Source: Allolobophora icterica | Taxonomy: Eukaryota > Annelida > Clitellata > Crassiclitellata > Lumbricidae | NCBI GenBank assembly: GCA_963556255.1 | Contig: OY744607.1 | Span: 1,182,396-1,246,395 of the forward strand | Direction of reading: 5' to 3' | DNA: 64,000 nt | Shown here: positions 19,798 through 30,114 of the stretch, piece by piece | Position numbering within the stretch: the stretch's first letter is position 1 | How the letters are laid out: each line of letters begins with the position of its first letter | The notes under the pieces: generated by a model | Seen by the model: only the letters and a program-made list of their open reading frames with translations | Told to the model about the DNA's origin: nothing | The model's database searches: none | Program-made: the position numbers and the translations under genes

Positions 19798-20031
19798 CTT
19801 GACAACATCGGATTTATCCAACCATATCGCCCAGACCAGCAGCAGGAGGAAGATCAGCCACAAGACTGCAATAGCGATCGTTCCCAGGAAATTCCACCCA
19901 GTGTCCTCACTATAAGCGATCGACTTTTCCAGCTCTGGCTCGGACTTGGTGATGGCGACCCAACCGCTAAATGTTGACAGGTGATTGCAGCAACAGGATA
20001 TGCTCGAGTAACTGGTACTCTCTGGATCTGC
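19798..20031 (-). CDS. Polycystin-like gene, GPS second half and TM1
   Basis: This exon is 78 codons in phase 0, with donor GTGAGC at 19797-19792. It continues the GPS as SSISCCCNHLSTFSGW. It keeps the C-x-C-x-HL-S core, so the His-Leu-Ser triad used for GPS autoproteolysis is intact (established for adhesion GPCRs and PKD1). An acidic linker follows, then a hydrophobic helix FLGTIAIAVLWLIFLLLLVW and AIWLDKSDVVK: TM1 and the first cytoplasmic residues. Confidence 0.93.
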
Positions 20032-20057
20032 CTAAATTAACAGATTATTATCATCAT

Positions 20058-20062
20058 CATCA

Positions 20063-20160
<98 letters not shown>

Positions 20161-20530
20161 TCACCCCAGGCAGAAATAATCCCTCAGCAACCAGAAAATT
20201 TTTAGGAGTAAAAAGTTCATCTCCATGAAATCAGGCCTTGTCCCAGGTTTCACAACCATCCGGAAATTATATTTATTATTTTTTTATTTATTTATATTCA
20301 TTTTTATATTTATAATTTATTATTTATTTATTAATATTTATTATAATTATTTATTTACAATTTATGTATAATTAATTATTATTATTTATATTTGTTATTA
20401 TTTATTATTATTGTTTTCATTATAATTATTATTATCATCATGATATCATCATAATTATTATCTTTAATAATTAATATCACAATAATTCTCATCATTATCA
20501 TTACTATCATTATTATTCTTACTATGCATT
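20058..20530. repeat. (TTA)n microsatellite and A/T-rich tract
   Basis: A TTA run spans about 20058-20160, followed from 20260 by almost pure A/T sequence. An inverted SINE 3' fragment ('agcaccactatctaatgtcc') lies at about 20535-20600. There is no coding signal until the exon at 20801. Confidence 0.9.
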
Positions 20531-20800
20531 TAGTAAGCACCACTATCTAATGTCCAAGCCTCAATCGACCTTGAACTGAACCTGATCTCGCATTCCTACC
20601 GAATTTGTTGTGACTGAGCGCATGCGACTAATCTGGTTCCTATAACTTGGTATACTTCCGGCGCTCAAGAAATCTCGAGATTATAATTACGAGAGTATGT
20701 AGCACATGTGCGGTGTATTTAGTTCTAATAACTTGGGCTTTATAAATCTGCTTCAGATATCGGTGGCAGCGGTGGTGCGGAAACTTGAAAGGGAACTTAC

Positions 20801-20999
20801 AAAGCAACCTTCGTGGCTCCACTTTTTTGTCTCCTCTACCCTGAATTGGCAGAATTTGTTGACGACCATGACGGACACGATGACGCTGTGATTGGCTGTG
20901 TTGTTGAAATGAACGATGAGACGATTGTCTTTATTGTCATCCGAAGTGAAAGAAGAATTTACGGCCACGGCGTAACTCGGAGACTGCGAGGGCACCACA
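20801..20999 (-). CDS. Polycystin-like gene, exon leading into the GPS
   Basis: This exon is 199 bp, with acceptor TTGCAG above 20999 and donor GTAAGT at 20800-20795. It encodes VVPSQSPSYAVAVNSS and IVHFNNTANHSVIVSVM, ending KKWSHEGCF. The W-x(3)-G-C at the end is the conserved first half of a GPS motif (Trp and first Cys). The exon completes the Ser codon split in the upstream exon and ends in phase 0. Confidence 0.87.
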
Positions 21000-21894
21000 C
21001 TGCAAGAACAATTAACTTATTGGCAAGACACGGGCAGATGCCTTTGGAAAGAGCAAAATGCGACAGTAAACTCGTATCTTGCCTTGTCTCGTATTTTGCC
21101 AAGTTTCATATCTTGCCAAGTTATGCAATTACGAAATTTATATAGCTGTACCGGTAGAGAGCCACTTCCGTGATGTCTAACATTGTCAAATGCCCGTGCA
21201 AGTAGGGCCTACTAATATGCTTACTTTGTGCATCTCTAGCCTTTTTTTATATCTCGCCAAGTGTCATATTTTGGCTTCTTTCGTGTCTCCTATATCTTGA
21301 ATTCTTTGGTCGGAGAAGTTCAAAAGCAGAGATAAAAATATAATTTCTCATTTTTCAACATGAATCGGTGGAATATTCGATCGGAATATCGAACATTTCA
21401 ATTTAAAATCTCAAATATACAAAAATCACATAGGAATTAACTGATGTTTTTTTTATATAATCGTAACGTTAATGGAACATTTATAAAAGCGCAACTCAAT
21501 GAATCAGAGGCGCTCCCGACCCAAGTCAGTGCTCTCACTAACAAATAAAATGGTCTTCAAGTGTTGTTTCCTATAGCACTTAAACAAATCTTAGTCGGCA
21601 CAGGTAGAATTCAGAATCAAAACTTTCAAGGCTCGAGTCTAAAAGAGTAAACTGCCAATATATAACACTAGAAACAAGTAGCTGCTTCCCAGCATTTAGG
21701 AATTTGGATAGTAGCTGCAGTTCTATAGAGTAGGCTGGACCTGAACTTAAGCGAAATTTCTCTCCCAATACACAACAACTTTATTCACTTCAAACTGAAG
21801 CAAGAGTTTTGTCTGTTCAACCGCAGAAAGGTCTAAGACGGTAATCATCACTAGCTGTCCCTTGCAAGTCATCTTACGAGCTAATGTGGTGGTG

Positions 21895-22170
21895 GGGTAT
21901 GGTAGCCGACTGACGGGGGACGGCAACCGATTGGTTAGCGCGCTCAGCCTTTAACGCGGACAGTATGGATTCGAGCCTCCTCCTCTGAGACGGTTACTGT
22001 GTAAGGACCTTGAGCAAGTCCTTCGCTAACTCCGCCACTGCTCGTATTCTGGCAGTGCCAGTCCCAAGACTAGAGAAAGGAGGAGGGCGATGCTAATCAT
22101 CTTTATTATGAGACAGCGTCATTAAACAGAAACTTCACTCATAATTGCTTGGCGCCATCGATGTTCAAGT
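21895..22170 (+). mobile_element. tRNA-headed SINE
   Basis: The head 'ggttagcgcgctcagcc' and box B-like 'ggattcgagcc' are followed by the shared body 'ccttgagcaagtccttcgc'. An inserted block ('ctggcagtgccagtcccaag') also recurs at about 28975-29040. It ends in the 'gcgccatcgatg' tail. The intron from 21000 to 21890 holds nothing else recognisable. Confidence 0.65.
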
Positions 22171-22300
22171 GGTAGTGTGTGTACATGTCTGAACTTTGAG
22201 AGCAGGGAATATCAAATGCAACTGTATATTGTATTGTAAAATTATTGTCCTATCTGGGATTTCTGCTAGTCGTCGTTGGCGTCTAAGGGTTAATATTGTA

Positions 22301-22543
22301 GGGCGTGGTGGCTCAGTGGTAAGTTCGGCGCCTTGTGACCGGAGGGTTGCAGGTTCGAATCCCACTCTAGCCGCTGAGTACGGACCTTGGGCAAGTCCTT
22401 CACCCGCAGTTGCTCGTGGCGCTTCGGCGTGAAAATTCCGACACAGTATCAAATGCTGTAGTCGGGAGCGCCTCTGAGTAGTAGTTGACTTCGAGAGGCG
22501 CTATAGAAATATCCGGAATAAAATAAATAAATAAATAAATAAT
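22301..22543 (+). mobile_element. tRNA-derived SINE, forward copy
   Basis: It starts gggcgtggtggctcagtgg (box A-like) with a box B GGTTCGAATCC at 22352-22362. The body ends 'gaggcgctatagaaatatcc' and an AAAT-repeat tail follows. It is nearly the same sequence as the inverted copy at 23524-23770, and lies about 40 bp downstream of the exon at 22585-23006. Confidence 0.88.
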
Positions 22544-22584
22544 ATTACATAGATTATCAATCACACTTAATTAAGCCAAGTTAC

Positions 22585-23006
22585 CTAAAATTGTAAATCC
22601 ACACAGGAGGATTCGCAAGTGGATTTGTACTTTCTTCAGCCAAGGTCATCTGAGCTTGCTCGGTATTGCCCTTGAAGATGTGAAAGGTAACCGTTCCGTT
22701 GAGTGTCTTGTTGGCACCCGGGCTTTCGTTTTTCGACGGTTTCACGTACAGGTAGAGAAAGATGGTGCTGTACGACGGTTCTTGTAAAATGGGGAATATC
22801 GACGTCTGATTCGAAAACATGGTTATGTTCGCATAGTCCTTTGGGCTCCACTCTTTCTTGCTCGGAAACGTAATGAAGGCCTGGCGTTTTAATATCGGTG
22901 GTTCTTCGAGCGGTTTTCCGTTACGTAGCAACGTTACCCTAACGATGCCCGATTCGAACGGTTCGGGAGATAACCAGTACGGATCGACAGCCCAAAATGC
23001 AAGTAA
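22585..23006 (-). CDS. Polycystin-like gene, GAIN-domain exon
   Basis: This 422-bp exon follows the pyrimidine-rich acceptor TTTTCTGCGATTGCAG and ends at donor GTAACT (22584-22579). It encodes LLAFWAVDPYWLSPEPFESG, then ITMFSNQTSIFPILQ, a beta-strand pair (TIFLYLYVKPSK) and NKTLNGTVTFHIF. The V/A-x-DPYWLSP element and the following strands are typical of the polycystin GAIN region. Two near-identical SINEs in opposite orientation flank this exon. Confidence 0.85.
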
Positions 23007-23523
23007 CTGCAATCGCAGAAAAGACCTCATGTAAAATAACATATGCAAGTATCGGGCCATCTACGTAGTCCTACCTTTAAAAAACCACGCAAGGGTGCAC
23101 AGTATGGCTAAACCGATGCACCTTAAAGATTGGTTGAAATGTTTCTAGGGCTGTCTGCGGCTGAGCTGTGTAGTTTCAGTGGAAGACTGTTGTTTCATGC
23201 GCAAGAATTCGCGGTGTGTACTGATCACAATACATGTACACAGAAGAACAAGTCGCCACAGAACGCAGGGATCATCGACTCTAACTCTAGCGTAACTGGA
23301 GTTGATTACCAGCCTTGATGAGTGGGGTAGCTTATAATTTTCATAAACCACGATGCTTCAATTTGGTTTAAACTAGTACGGTGAACACGTGGAAAATTTA
23401 AATGGTCCAGCAATTCATCAAACGAGCAACGATTGTGAACGATCTCGCCCCATTAATTCACTGAAAAAGAGCAGTGCAGAGGTTATGGGCGGGGCTACTG
23501 CTCAGTCTTGAAGTTTTGCCTAT

Positions 23524-23770
23524 GTTTATTTTTATTTATTTTATTCCGGATATTTCTATAGCGCCTCTTCAAGTCAACTACTACTACTTCTACCCAGAGG
23601 CGCTCCCGACTACAGCATTGATACTGTGCCGGAGTTTTCACGCCGAAGCGCCACGAGCAATTGCGAGTGAAGGACTTGCCCAAGGTCCGTACGCAGCGGC
23701 TAGAGTGGGATTCGAACCTGCAACCCTCCGGTCACAAGGCGCCGAACTTACCACTGAGCCACCACGCCCC
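23524..23770 (-). mobile_element. tRNA-derived SINE, inverted copy
   Basis: This is the reverse complement of the SINE at 22301-22543 with a handful of differences. Head, box B and A/T-rich tail are all present. Together the two copies bracket one GAIN-domain exon. Confidence 0.88.
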
Positions 23771-23914
23771 ATGTTGGGTCGGGAACACATCTGAAACAGT
23801 TGAGTGGCACTTCCATATATGTTCGATTATAATTACAATTACATACAGTCGCTATAGAAATAAGCATACACTGCATTATGCATTTATCTATGTTTGAAAA
23901 TAGGTAAACAGCAA

Positions 23915-25010
23915 GTGTACTCTTAAGTCCTGTTCTGTTAACAGCAAGTACTCTTAAGTCCTGTTCTGTTAACAGCAAGTACTCTTAAGTCCTGTTCTGT
24001 TAACAGCAAGTACTCCTTAGTCATGTTATGTAAAAGGAAGTCTTCTAAGTCCTGTTCTGTAAACAGCAAGTACTCCTAAGTCCTGTTATGTAAACAGGAA
24101 GTACTCCTAAGTCCTGTTATGTAAACAGGAAGTCCTCTTAAGTCCTGTTCTGTAAATAGCAAGTAGCCTACTCCTAAGTCATGTAATGTAAAAAGGAAGT
24201 CTTCTAAGTCATGTTTATAAACAGCAAGTCCACCTAAGTCCTGTCATGTAAACAGCAAGTCCTCTTAAGTCCTGTTCTTTAAACGGAATGTCCTCTTCAG
24301 TCTTATTTTGTAAACGGAATGTCCTCTTAAGTCCTATTATGTAAACAGGAAGTCCTCCTAAGTCCTGTACTGTAAACAGGAAGTCCTCCTAAGTCCTGTT
24401 CTGTAAACAGGAGGTCCCCCTAAGTCCTGTTCTGTAAACAGGAAGTCCTCCTAAGTCCTGTTCTGTAAACATGAACTCTTCCTTTAAGTCATGTTATATC
24501 AACAGCCAACAGGAAGTCCTCCTAGGTCCTGTTCTGTAAACAGGAAGTCCTCCTAAGTCCCGTTTTGTAAACAGGAAGTCCTCCTAAGCAGGGCTGTAGT
24601 GGTAAAATTTGAGGTGAGTATACGCTACCGGTGACCAGCGGCGTAAAAAAAAATTTGAAGACTTTTTTTAGGAAAAATTTCTGACTTTTCACCAATTCTC
24701 AGAAAATTTTCAGACTTTTTACGATTTCGTCTCTGAAAAAGTTGATGACCTTTTTTTTTTTTTTTTTTTTTTAGTCATTCGCCCTAAAAACCGTTGAAAA
24801 CCTCTCTTTTTCGGAAAATTTTATCTACAGAGGTAAGTATACGCTGTATACCCGCGTATACCCTCATGGGTGTATACGCTCTCAAATTTCTCTAGAGGTA
24901 AGTATACGCTGTATACCCGCGTATACGCTCGACTACAGCCCTGCTCCTAAGTCCTGTTATGTAAACAGTAAGTCCTGTTGTAAACGGAATGTCTTGTCCT
25001 GTTTCCAGGA
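23915..25010. repeat. Minisatellite, ~31-bp unit (taagtcctgttctgtaaacaggaag...)
   Basis: About 22 copies of a 28-31-bp unit fill the intron between the exons at 25138 and 23006. A hAT-like element at 24589-24943 interrupts the array. Confidence 0.93.
24589..24943. mobile_element. Non-autonomous hAT-like element (MITE), 355 bp
   Basis: The terminal inverted repeat is CAGGGCTGTAGT at the left end, with its complement ACTACAGCCCTG at the right end. An 8-bp direct repeat CTCCTAAG flanks it on both sides (24581-24588 and 24944-24951), the target length of hAT elements. No coding sequence. Internal blocks such as 'gaggtaagtatacgctgta' and 'tacccgcgtatac' are repeated. Because the host minisatellite itself contains ctcctaag, the target duplication is less decisive than usual. 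Confidence 0.8.
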
Positions 25011-25137
25011 CTTGGGATTCGTATGCTGTCGGCTCGAGGGCCGAAGATCAAAAAAGGAGTTCCACAATAGGGATACGGGATCTTGTTTTCTTTGTTTTAC
25101 TGCCAGTTGAAGAAACCATTCTCCATTTAACACCTAC

Positions 25138-25395
25138 CTCGACCTGATAGTTATCGCCGTAGACCAGTGGAGAGGGAGTAAATGCATCCGGGGGTAGAGA
25201 AACGTTAAACGCATATTCATTCAGCAGCTCCAGATTAACTCTGGTTAGCGCATTCAGCTCCGGTTCCAGGGTTTTCAGAGAAACGGTGAAGGCGTACGTG
25301 TCCAAAGTCAGTTGCTCCGACAGATAAGTGGCGCTGAAGAGCAACTCGCTTATAGCTGAAGTCAGGTTCCGAACAACGTAGGACACATCGATGCT
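25138..25395 (-). CDS. Polycystin-like gene, GAIN-region exon
   Basis: This exon is 86 codons in phase 0. It has an acceptor GTGTAG above 25395 and a donor GTAGGT at 25137-25132. It encodes SIDVSYVVRNLTSAISELLF and onward, with AFTVSLKTLEPELNAL and AFNVSLPPDAF. Repeated N-x-S/T sequons and the alternating strand pattern fit the extracellular GAIN-like region before the GPS in polycystin-1 proteins. Confidence 0.78.
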
Positions 25396-25399
25396 CTAC

Positions 25400-26080
25400 A
25401 CAAATCGACACAACGAAGATCTCTACAGAACTACAATCAGAGATAATAACCCTTGCCTGTGCAAGAAATCTAGATAGTATCTGTGCTTATTTATTATTAT
25501 TATTATTATTCGTTTATTATCGAGTCACATTGACAAACCGCAACATGTTACAAATACATTAATAATGCTGAGAAATAGTAATGAAATGTTAGGAGAATTA
25601 GGTGAGGCTGGAAACTTAAAAAGTATTGAAAAAGTGAAAGTTTTGGAAAAATTAAAGTAAGGAAAAAGTTATTTTAATGTGGCATACAGAACTCTTGGGA
25701 CAAAATTGGAATCGTCCTTAGGGGAGGGTAAAGTCTATTCAAGAATACTATCGGAGGCCCCCCAAACCCCATACACAAGACCACGTTCGAAAAGAATGGT
25801 CTCATCCACTTGCGAATTTTCACGACGAGTAGAAGAAGCTCCTAGCGCAGAAAGGTTGCATCATGTTAGACTTCATTCATAGGAAATTAAGAAAGAAAGT
25901 AAGTAAGTAAGTAACCTTTATTTGCATCTGACGGGCGCACGTGCATATACACTGTATACACAACGACTAAATACATTTTAAAAATAGACTATTAACAGGA
26001 GCAGATTATAAAGTCACACATGCACAACTAAAGATACAATAACAATAGGGAGCATGAAAGTACAGTAGCAGTTGGTACAG
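25400..26080. other. Intron, no gene seen
   Basis: This is A/T-rich sequence with a short ATT run near 25490. A block at about 25880-25990 ('aagtaagtaagtaaccttta', 'tgcatctgacgggc') looks like the 3' end of another LINE or SINE in reverse orientation. No domain or exon was recognised. Confidence 0.4.
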
Positions 26081-26086
26081 TCCTGC

Positions 26087-26928
26087 CAGTCTTGTTGTCC
26101 TCGAGACCAAGGTCTTGGTCTCGAGTGCACTCGAGTTCGTTTTTAAAAGTCTTGGTCTTGGTTTTGAGGTTCAAGGTCTTGGTCTTGGTCTTGAGGTTCA
26201 AAGTCTTGGTCTTGGTTTTGCAAGACCAAGACCAAGACTTTTGACAATATGAACAGTCATTTAACAAAAAGCAAGAATTTAAAAATAATTTATCCAGTAA
26301 TTACTAATACAATTGCTTTAGTATTTACAAGGTGTAAATGAGGCTTTACTGCTGTTTTGGACAATTATTTTGATTTCAGGTTATTTACCATGGAATTATT
26401 TCAAAAGAGATTCACGATTTGTACATTTACATCAAGTGCTTGAAACGCTGCTCTGTTTGCCAGTGATTTTGGCACCCATAGAACGTATTTTTCACATGGC
26501 AGAATTTTTATGAGGCCCCACAGGTCACGTCTTGGTCAGAAAATTCTGAGCGAATTGTTTTTTTTATAAAATGCAACAGGCATTTGGAATAACATTTCGC
26601 ATGAAGGACTTTTGTAAATACGAATTCGAAATTCTCTGCAGTCTGCATTTGGAGTTGTTTTGTTTGAATAAAATGAAAGACTCATGTTTTAATTAAAATA
26701 GCGACAATTTTTTTTAGTAAGGAATAGAAGTCTGGATATGGTTGTGATTTTTGGGTCTTGTCTTCGGTTTTGGTCTTGAGTTTCAAAGTCTTGGTCTTGG
26801 TCTTGAGGTTCAAGGTCTTGGTCTTGAGATTCAAAGTCTTGGTCTTGGTCTTGAGGTTCAAAGTCTTGGTCTTGAGGTTCAAAGTCTTGGTCTTGGTCTT
26901 GAGGTTTAAGGTCTTGACAACAAGACTG
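26087..26928. mobile_element. hAT-like non-autonomous element, 842 bp, with internal minisatellites
   Basis: The ends are CAGTCTTGTTGTC and its complement GACAACAAGACTG. Flanking octamers AGTCCTGC (26079-26086) and ACTCCTGC (26929-26936) differ by one base, consistent with an older 8-bp target duplication. Both ends carry arrays of a 'cttggtcttgaggttcaaag' unit, in the same orientation, around an A/T-rich centre. No transposase frame. It ends 30 bp from the donor of the 70-bp exon. Confidence 0.65.
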
Positions 26929-26958
26929 ACTCCTGCCAAACAATGCGCACAAACTCAC

Positions 26959-27028
26959 CTGCCTATAGTTCTTTTCGGCATCGCGAAAGGCAGCATACAT
27001 TATGTCGGAGAGGCAAAAGTAAAGCATT
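26959..27028 (-). CDS. Polycystin-like gene, 70-bp mini-exon
   Basis: The acceptor TTTGTAG lies above 27028 and a good donor GTGAGT at 26958-26953. One base completes the Arg codon split across the upstream intron; 23 codons follow (MLYFCLSDIMYAAFRDAEKN and YRQ). It ends in phase 0, exactly as the next exon needs. Phase agreement on both sides is the main support. A hAT-like element ends about 30 bp downstream of the donor. Confidence 0.72.
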
Positions 27029-27492
27029 CTACAAACAGCACGGAAATAATTACAAAATCTTGTTAGGCACGGACAATCTGAGAAGACCTGCCTAACTTTT
27101 TGGATCATTTATTCGCAACCATTAATTGACCTTTGACTTTTGCAACATTTACTGAACGTTTTGATTTTGTACTGACTGTTAATTGTTGTGTTGATGCTAT
27201 CAATGAAATGGCTCACTAACTTAATAACCTCCTGATGGTGGGTTATTTCAGTTATTTAAATCTCGGGCTAGCACGGGCCATACACGGGGACATTAAAAGG
27301 CGTGGCGCCAATGCAAATGGGCAGCAGTGGTGATGGATCTCACCCGATCAATTCACTGAAATATGAGCAGGGTCGAGACCATGCGGTCGCTCTAACTAAC
27401 ACGGTCCGCACACAGGGACCTTAAATGGCGTTGGCACCCATTCAAACGGGCAGCGTTGGTGAAGGATCTCACCCCATCAATTCACTGAAATA

Positions 27493-27560
27493 GTCATTCA
27501 TTCATTCGAGGATTTATATAGCACCTCTTCAAGGGGGCTACTCAGAGGTGCCCCCGACTC
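27493..27560 (-). mobile_element. SINE 3' fragment
   Basis: 'tatagcacctcttcaaggg' and 'ctactcagaggtgcccccga' match the 3' third of the SINE at 22301-22543 in reverse. A CATT run forms its tail. Positions 27120-27490 also hold a short imperfect duplication ('gatctcaccc-atcaattcac'). Confidence 0.6.
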
Positions 27561-27702
27561 CAGCTCGGGCCAAATAGAACAGTTTTCAGTTTAGTGTAGA
27601 ACGTATCAAAGAGATTTCTGGGGAGCTGGCGCAGCTCCGGGGCGGGAGCCCGCAGCAGGGTGAAGGCCAAACTGGCGTTGTACACAGGCGTTTACAGTTT
27701 AC

Positions 27703-27959
27703 CTGAGCGTGTCTCTCAATACAGTGGTGGCAACTTCTTTGCTGTAAAATCCGACGCTATCTCTGATCCTGACGAGTAGCTTCCCAAAGTCAAATCCCTT
27801 CAGGATTAGTGATGGTTCGTTTCCACTAATCTCGTTCGTGAGTTTCTTGAGCACTGTAACTACCTGCTCGAGAATGAAGATGTAGATCGGTTCTTTGGTT
27901 AGCGCTGGAGTTCTAATGCCAGCAATCTCAGCGAGCAAACTCAACGCTTGTAATCTGAA
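27703..27959 (-). CDS. Polycystin-like gene, REJ/GAIN helical exon
   Basis: This 257-bp exon encodes FRLQALSLLAEIAG, then LEQVVTVLKKLTNEIS and VATTVLRDTL. It has the alpha-helical, Leu-rich texture of the region between REJ strands and the GAIN fold in polycystins. The donor is GTAAAC at 27702-27697, leaving two bases (AG) of a split codon. Two tandem acceptors (TTCAG TTCAG) allow starts at 27959 or 27954; 27959 preserves the phase of the preceding exon. A (CAC)n array lies 129 bp upstream. Confidence 0.75.
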
Positions 27960-28087
27960 CTGAACATTACAGACATCGTCGTGAAGATGAGAGAAAGTCA
28001 TAGCATGACGAGAAATTGACAAAGAGAAAATAATAATAATTGCGATCAAAAGGTTCTTAAAATGGTTAGTTATGCACGTCTCCACTC

Positions 28088-28298
28088 ATCATCACCACCA
28101 CCACCACCACCACCACCACCACCACCACCACCACCACCACCACCACCACCACCACCACCACCACCACCACCACCACCACCACCACCACCACCACCACCAC
28201 CACCACCACCACCACCACCACCACCACCACCACCACCACCACCACCACCACCACCACCACCACCACCACCACCACCACCACCACCACCACCACCACCA
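28088..28298. repeat. (CAC)n microsatellite, ~70 copies
   Basis: About 210 bp of nearly pure CAC/ACC trinucleotide. On the host transcript strand it is (GGU)n. Poly-His, poly-Pro, poly-Gly and poly-Val frames here are artefacts. The rest of this intron to 28620 shows no gene. Confidence 0.97.
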
Positions 28299-28620
28299 TC
28301 ATCGTCATCAGTTACTGATGCCACACACTTGACAGCAATGGTTGTGAAAAAATGATCCCCATTCTCACTGGTCATTCTCCAGTCGTGTGCTTGTCTCACG
28401 TTTTTTCCCACACCTCTACGAACGAACCTTTTAAAGTGCTTCACAGAGCATTGCACGTGCATAGAAAACTGTGGGTTTATAAAGCCAGCGTTGAAAGAAC
28501 AGCAGACGGATTCTGAAGGGAGGCACTGTGGCTACGCCCCATCTAAACTCAGCTGGGGTCGGCCATGACAGGCGTGGCCCCTCGCTTCACACCCCATCTC
28601 AAAACAGCACAATCAAGCAC

Positions 28621-28797
28621 CTGTCGTTGTGTCTCCAGCGCTCCAGCGCTCGTAAAGTCGCTAGCCTTTGAGTTGATGGACGTAAGAATGACGTTGAGAC
28701 GTCTTGCACCGCCAAGGAGATCCAAATGCCAAACCATCGACTCTACGTCTTTCAGTCGGTCAAAGTAGAAGGGCAAGGACCTCATCCTCCGTCGAAC
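28621..28797 (-). CDS. Polycystin-like gene, REJ-region exon
   Basis: This exon has 59 codons in phase 0. The acceptor is TTAG before 28797 and the donor GTGCTT lies at 28620-28615. It encodes VRRRMRSLPFYFDRLKDVES and continues to GALETQRQ. The sequence is helical and not strongly diagnostic. The call rests on phase, position between two clear polycystin exons, and the usual weakly conserved helical stretch after REJ strands. The donor is weak, so this end is less certain than most. Confidence 0.65.
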
Positions 28798-29058
28798 CTA
28801 ACAACCAAACACCTCCGATAAACCATCCCTTCTCAAAATCACCGTTCCAGTTATAAAAATTTCCCGACTCAAAATTTTAAATAAAGTACAAATATATTGC
28901 TCAGGTCGACTGCCAACAGCATAACTGACCTAAACGTTAAGCTCACAGATGAAGAACACCGCCACTGTTCGTACCCTGGCAGTGCCAGTCCCAAGTCTGG
29001 AAAAAGGAGGAGGGCGACGCTAATGATCTTTTTTATCGCACATTGTCGTTAAACTGAA

Positions 29059-29260
<202 letters not shown>

Positions 29261-29412
29261 ACAAATGAATTTATAGAGCACTAGCATAACTCTGCTCCAA
29301 TGTCTTAGTGGACTGATCTTCTGGCTGTTGACCTGATTACAGTTTGGTTTTGATGCGCCATCAGTAGATGCCTTGTGCATTGGGCACCGGCGACATAGAA
29401 GCTACCAATTAA

Positions 29413-29592
29413 ATGGTAGTCAAGTGGTTTGAGTGCTCGCCTTGTAGTGCAGCGTCTGTGGGTTCAAACTCCCGCCCAAGGCAGTTACTGTTTAAGGTTC
29501 TTAAGCAAGTCCTTCAGGCACTAATGCTCAGCGCCATCGACTGGTGCTTTGTCGTTAGGTAGTGGCGCTTAATAAATAACGGAATAATAATG
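29413..29592 (+). mobile_element. tRNA-headed SINE
   Basis: The head 'tggtagtcaagtggtttgag' and box B-like 'gggttcaaactcccgccc' lead into the shared body 'gcaagtccttcaggcacta' and tail 'gctcagcgccatcgactgg', ending in an A/T-rich run. Confidence 0.7.
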
Positions 29593-29754
29593 AATATACA
29601 ATTTTTTCAATTATCTAAATAATGCTCAAGTTTAAAATTTTAATTCAATTTACATGGTGCTCAAATGTTAAACTTCAACATTAAAATCACATAATTATGG
29701 CTTACAAATGCATAACTTCTGCATTGACATAATCCTTGTATGTCATACTCTGCC

Positions 29755-30060
29755 CTACACTCTAGGTCTTATAACTCCTAAATTTTAAACTTTGAAGTTA
29801 AATCGAAAAACTTACAGTAAACCCTACACTCTAGGTCTTATAACTCCCAAATGTTAAACTTTGAAGTTAATTCACATAACTTACAGTAAAGTCTACCCTT
29901 CAGGTCTTATAACTCCTAAATGTTAAACTTTGAAGTTAATTCGCATACCTTACAGTAAACCCTACACTCTAGGTCTTATAACTTCTAAATGTTAAACTTT
30001 TACAATTTAAACTTTCAAGTTTATTCCCATTACTGTCAGCAAACGCTACACTACAGATCT
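29755..30060. repeat. 69-bp tandem repeat carrying copies of an exon's 5' splice site
   Basis: 'aggtctt' falls at 29764, 29833, 29902 and 29971, 69 bp apart; a fifth, diverged copy runs to about 30060. On the minus strand each unit reads like the start of the intron after the 30115-30334 exon: GTAAGT at 29815-29810 and 29884-29879, GTAAGG at 29953-29948. Confidence 0.88.
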
Positions 30061-30114
30061 TAAAACTCTTAAAGGTTAACCGGTTAAACTTTCGAGTTCA
30101 TTCACACAACTTAC

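Noticed and set aside
22301..22372. A functional tRNA gene
   Set aside because: Box A and box B-like sequences are present, but the segment continues into a SINE body and a near-identical inverted copy exists at 23524-23770.
28062..28355. Poly-Pro, poly-His, poly-Gly and poly-Val proteins
   Set aside because: Translations of a trinucleotide microsatellite in an intron. The same applies to the poly-Val frame at 29049-29264, the poly-Asn/poly-Ile frames at 3621-3857 and the Cys/Val-rich frames at 18260-18837.
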